Of a stretch of 64,000 nucleotides of DNA, positions 61,414 through 64,000 are shown piece after piece. Position numbers and translations under genes: made by a program. The notes beneath the pieces were generated by a model, which saw only the letters and a program-made list of their open reading frames with translations, was not told the origin of the DNA and searched no databases. The stretch lies in contig CM082576.2 in NCBI GenBank assembly GCA_040954595.2, positions 4,278,001 through 4,342,000 of the forward strand. Reading direction: 5' to 3'. Source of the DNA: Balanoglossus misakiensis. Lineage: Eukaryota; Hemichordata. The stretch's first letter is position 1. Each line of letters begins with the position of its first letter.

Positions 61414-61435
61414 GCTGCAATTTGTAAGTTCAGTT

Positions 61436-63539
61436 TTGTTTCACCAGTCTGGCAAAATGTTTCTCCAAATGAACTCGAAGCGAGTTCATTTTGAAACTTG
61501 TTCAAAATTGACATCAATTTTCAACTTCAACAGTGAAAAAAATACCATGAATTGAGGACTCCATATCATAATACTAGAGGACTGCTTGATCGTAGATGTT
61601 AGAGGTTGGCAGTGTCCACACCCTAGGTTGTCAAGCCCACAGTGTTTATACTTTTCACAAAGTTGAATGAACTTTTTCTTTCAGATGCCAAAATGTAGAG
61701 TTACTTGCCAGAATGTACGGTAGTTCAGTGCCATGGTTCAACATTTCTCGAAAATGACAGTGCCAATGTATTGATGTTTTAATGACTTCCCAGTGTACAG
61801 TTTTTTCTCTGAGATCGAGAACTGAAACAAGCACTGGTGTAATGACCACTTCCCAAATCATTTCAGCCTATGTGTCCATTTTAATATAAAAATGCCAACA
61901 AAAAATGCCGGAATGTAGTAATCATGTGACTTTTCCGGGGGCAAAAAAAAAAGAAAGACCGCGCTTGTCAATTTGGATTATGGAATGCCTAAAAATGATG
62001 GCAACCTGGAGTTCTAGTCTTGTCTGACAAAATAATCCAACAGATATCTTCACTCGTGTCGTACTGTGTCATTCATGTCACCTTTTCTTCTTTAAAAAAA
62101 ATCTCTTCCATTGAATATGCCACTTCCAACACAACATGGACCATATTCAGATTTGTACATCACAGTCAAGTCATCGGCAACACCACAATTCTCAGAGAAA
62201 TAAGTCACTTCAAACTGGCGCCAGTGTTGGTTGGACGTCAAGCAATCACTGTGTATGCAATCGTATATTTTTTTGTCAGTATTTTACTCCTGCAAGACAG
62301 AAGCGTGTAAATACCAACAGGAAATATGAAATTTTCATCACTTTAGCTGAGACTTGCTCTCGCTCTTGCTGGTATCACTCTTGAGTCCAAAGTGGTACTG
62401 CTAAATGTAAAATGGGCAGCTTATTAAGAAATTTGGACAGGGACATGTCCACCAACAATTAATGTAATGTCAGATAATTATAGTATGTATGTAAAGATGA
62501 CAACGGAAAAAAAATACAATTGGCTCAATTTTCATGTTGATAATAGCGTAGATATCAGTGTCTAGAATTTGTGTGTTTACAAGACTTACTAAAGAAGGTA
62601 TTTTGTTTGTGATTGGAGGAAAACAAATTGTGAGAGAGGAGACAAGCAAAATGGAGGTACAATGTGAATCTGAAGATCATGTGATGCAATTTATAGAAGT
62701 AATTATACAAGAATTGTTTGATTCTTAAAATAATGTAGTGTTTTCAATAGGACTTGTGTATACCCAGCATGCAATTCTGGGTAATGTTTGCCTGCTGTTG
62801 TCCTGGTTACTGACTCGTATCGCTTCCTGGTTTGAGATGATAAATTCTTTGTATATGCAGTATACACTCCAGCCGTGCAATGCTTTGTGAAAGCTTTCTT
62901 GTAAAAGACTGTTTTGCAAAACTGTACACTGATGTATAGGTAATTGTCAAGCTGAAGATCTGCAAAAACAGCTCATTATTAAAAAAGATGCCAGATATAA
63001 TTATTCCACGAGAGACACTGAGGGCTTAAGTCATTTGTTTTTCAATGTCTATGTCAGTGCTGATTTCACATGTAGCATTTACGCCAATTACAGCCTGGCA
63101 TATATCATTATATATTTTTCCTTTTCGAAATTCCCTATCAGACATGTCAATATATTCACAATATTTGTAGAGGTTGTTTGTCAATTCTGATGTTTAAGTA
63201 ACCAGGACGGCAAGTCAGGAAATATTTGCCCGGCTAATCACAAAGAAGTTTTGCTGTAAAATAAAAGACAATAACTCAATCATTTTCACCAGTTATGGAA
63301 ATCAAAATTGCATTGAGAGAAATTGCTTGTCGATATTTGACAAGACAGACCTGTCATATTTCTTGCCGCCCAAGTGTTGTGACTTGTGTACTATAGGTGT
63401 TCTTGTGTAAGTGATTTCAATCTTCCAACTACTGTAACAAGATTTCTTTGCAAAAGGCATTAAATTTGTTTTTGTTTTTCAAAACTTTGAGTGGCTGACA
63501 CTGATGTGTCAAGGGTGTGTCATTTGTTTGAAACCAGAA
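61436..63539. other. Intergenic region between convergent genes
   Basis: AT-rich sequence with no supported coding frame, hairpin or repeat family. It separates the end of the NPAS3-like gene from the putative minus-strand gene. A longer 3' UTR of either gene could extend into it; the AATAAA at 63260 is one possible distal end. Confidence 0.5.
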
Positions 63540-63559
63540 AGACAGAAATTTTAAAACAA

Positions 63560-63565
63560 TTTATT
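63560..63565 (-). terminator. Minus-strand AATAAA downstream of the edge gene
   Basis: TTTATT on the plus strand reads AATAAA on the minus strand, about 300 nt after the putative stop at 63870-63868. It would give that gene a short 3' UTR. Low specificity in AT-rich DNA. Confidence 0.3.
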
Positions 63566-63867
63566 TAGACTCATTTTTGCCATAATGTTATTCGAAAGAC
63601 TTCTATAATTGATGTCACTTTCCCCCAATGGTGACTTTAGCTCAAAAAGAGAAGACATTACAAAAGTGTCGAAAAGTTCATATATGTGAGCCCTCTAGTG
63701 GTCAAATCAACTGATTCACTCGCATAGCATGTGACAGTTTCTCCAGATGTTATTGTTTCGCTTTCCACGCTCAAGTATAACTTTACCATTTAAAATCTGG
63801 ACAAAACTATTCTACGTGATCAATAAACGACTTACTAAGCGTGAACGACACTATCACTGGCCAAAAT

Positions 63868-63999
63868 TCATCTGGTCGAGACATATTTCAATTTACCATT
63901 CCGGCCATTGGAGGCGTAGTTCATGTCTCCTTCAGCTGCGGCATACGTGCAGTACCCTTCAACTGATTTCACCTTGGTTACGGGATCAAGGTCAGAGTA
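63868..63999 (-). CDS. Putative C-terminal exon of an unrecognised convergent gene (partial)
   Basis: Read on the minus strand from the window edge, a frame stays open for 43 codons and ends at TGA (63870-63868). It begins YSDLDPVTKVKSVEGYCTYA and continues with AAEGDMNYASNGRN. The coding-like part (63901-63999) is close to half G+C, with many C- or G-ending codons, against AT-rich flanks. I do not recognise the family. A possible splice donor (ATG|GTAAAT, GT at 63896-63895) means the exon might instead end there and the stop be intronic. The 5' part lies beyond the window. Convergent with the NPAS3-like gene. Confidence 0.45.
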   Translation of the reverse strand, partial: YSDLDPVTKVKSVEGYCTYAAAEGDMNYASNGRNGKLKYVSTR

Positions 64000-64000
64000 A

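Larger units (their letters stand above)
59135..61435 (+). other. Probable 3' UTR
   Basis: Begins after the TGA with a C-rich stretch (about 59160-59230), then becomes strongly AU/U-rich. The end is inferred from the AATAAA at 61408 with a GU-rich element about 20 nt further on; an earlier ATTAAA at 60007 could give a shorter form. Contains two related short hairpins (60188-60204 and 60258-60274). No coding evidence. Confidence 0.5.

Overview
This is animal (metazoan) nuclear DNA, AT-rich, with one long intron-rich gene on the plus strand and almost no other coding sequence. The gene is an NPAS1/NPAS3/Trachealess-family bHLH-PAS transcription factor. Its protein follows vertebrate NPAS3 closely through the bHLH, PAS-A and PAS-B domains. 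It also keeps short NPAS3-type motifs in the otherwise diverged C-terminus. Introns of 0.2-11.5 kb rather than hundreds of kb, together with this mix of conservation and divergence, suggest an invertebrate bilaterian. An invertebrate deuterostome (hemichordate, echinoderm or lancelet) or a lophotrochozoan would fit; the species cannot be named from the sequence.

Layout. Positions 1 to about 19,400 are non-coding upstream DNA with simple repeats, small inverted repeats and candidate POU octamer sites. About 19,400-19,848 is a CpG-richer stretch that probably holds the promoter and 5' UTR. The coding sequence has eleven exons: 19849-19895 (start, tentative), 26512-26759 (bHLH), 28609-28691, 40188-40277, 45412-45607, 54379-54488 and 55130-55323 (PAS-A, the last also starting PAS-B), 56663-56769 and 56929-57073 (PAS-B), 57269-57387 (acidic/serine linker) and 57672-59134 (basic, AT-hook-like and transactivation region, with the stop). 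All ten introns are GT-AG and all phases join, giving 933 codons plus stop. The 3' UTR probably ends near 61,430.

At the right edge a second gene seems to enter on the minus strand, convergent with the first. An open, GC-richer 43-codon stretch ends in a stop at 63870-63868 and is followed by a minus-strand AATAAA. Its family is not recognised.

There is no operon logic here. One developmental regulator and its non-coding DNA take up the window. Points that deserve a second look are: a degenerate ~84-bp tandem array beside a TATA-like box and a strong-Kozak short ORF inside intron 4; recurrent POU octamers, two of them in an identical 15-bp octamer plus TGACAG composite; a CpG-dense patch just upstream of exon 6; several foldback sequences; and AT-hook-like and CtBP-like motifs in the protein. 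No transposon, tRNA, rRNA or CRISPR array could be supported.
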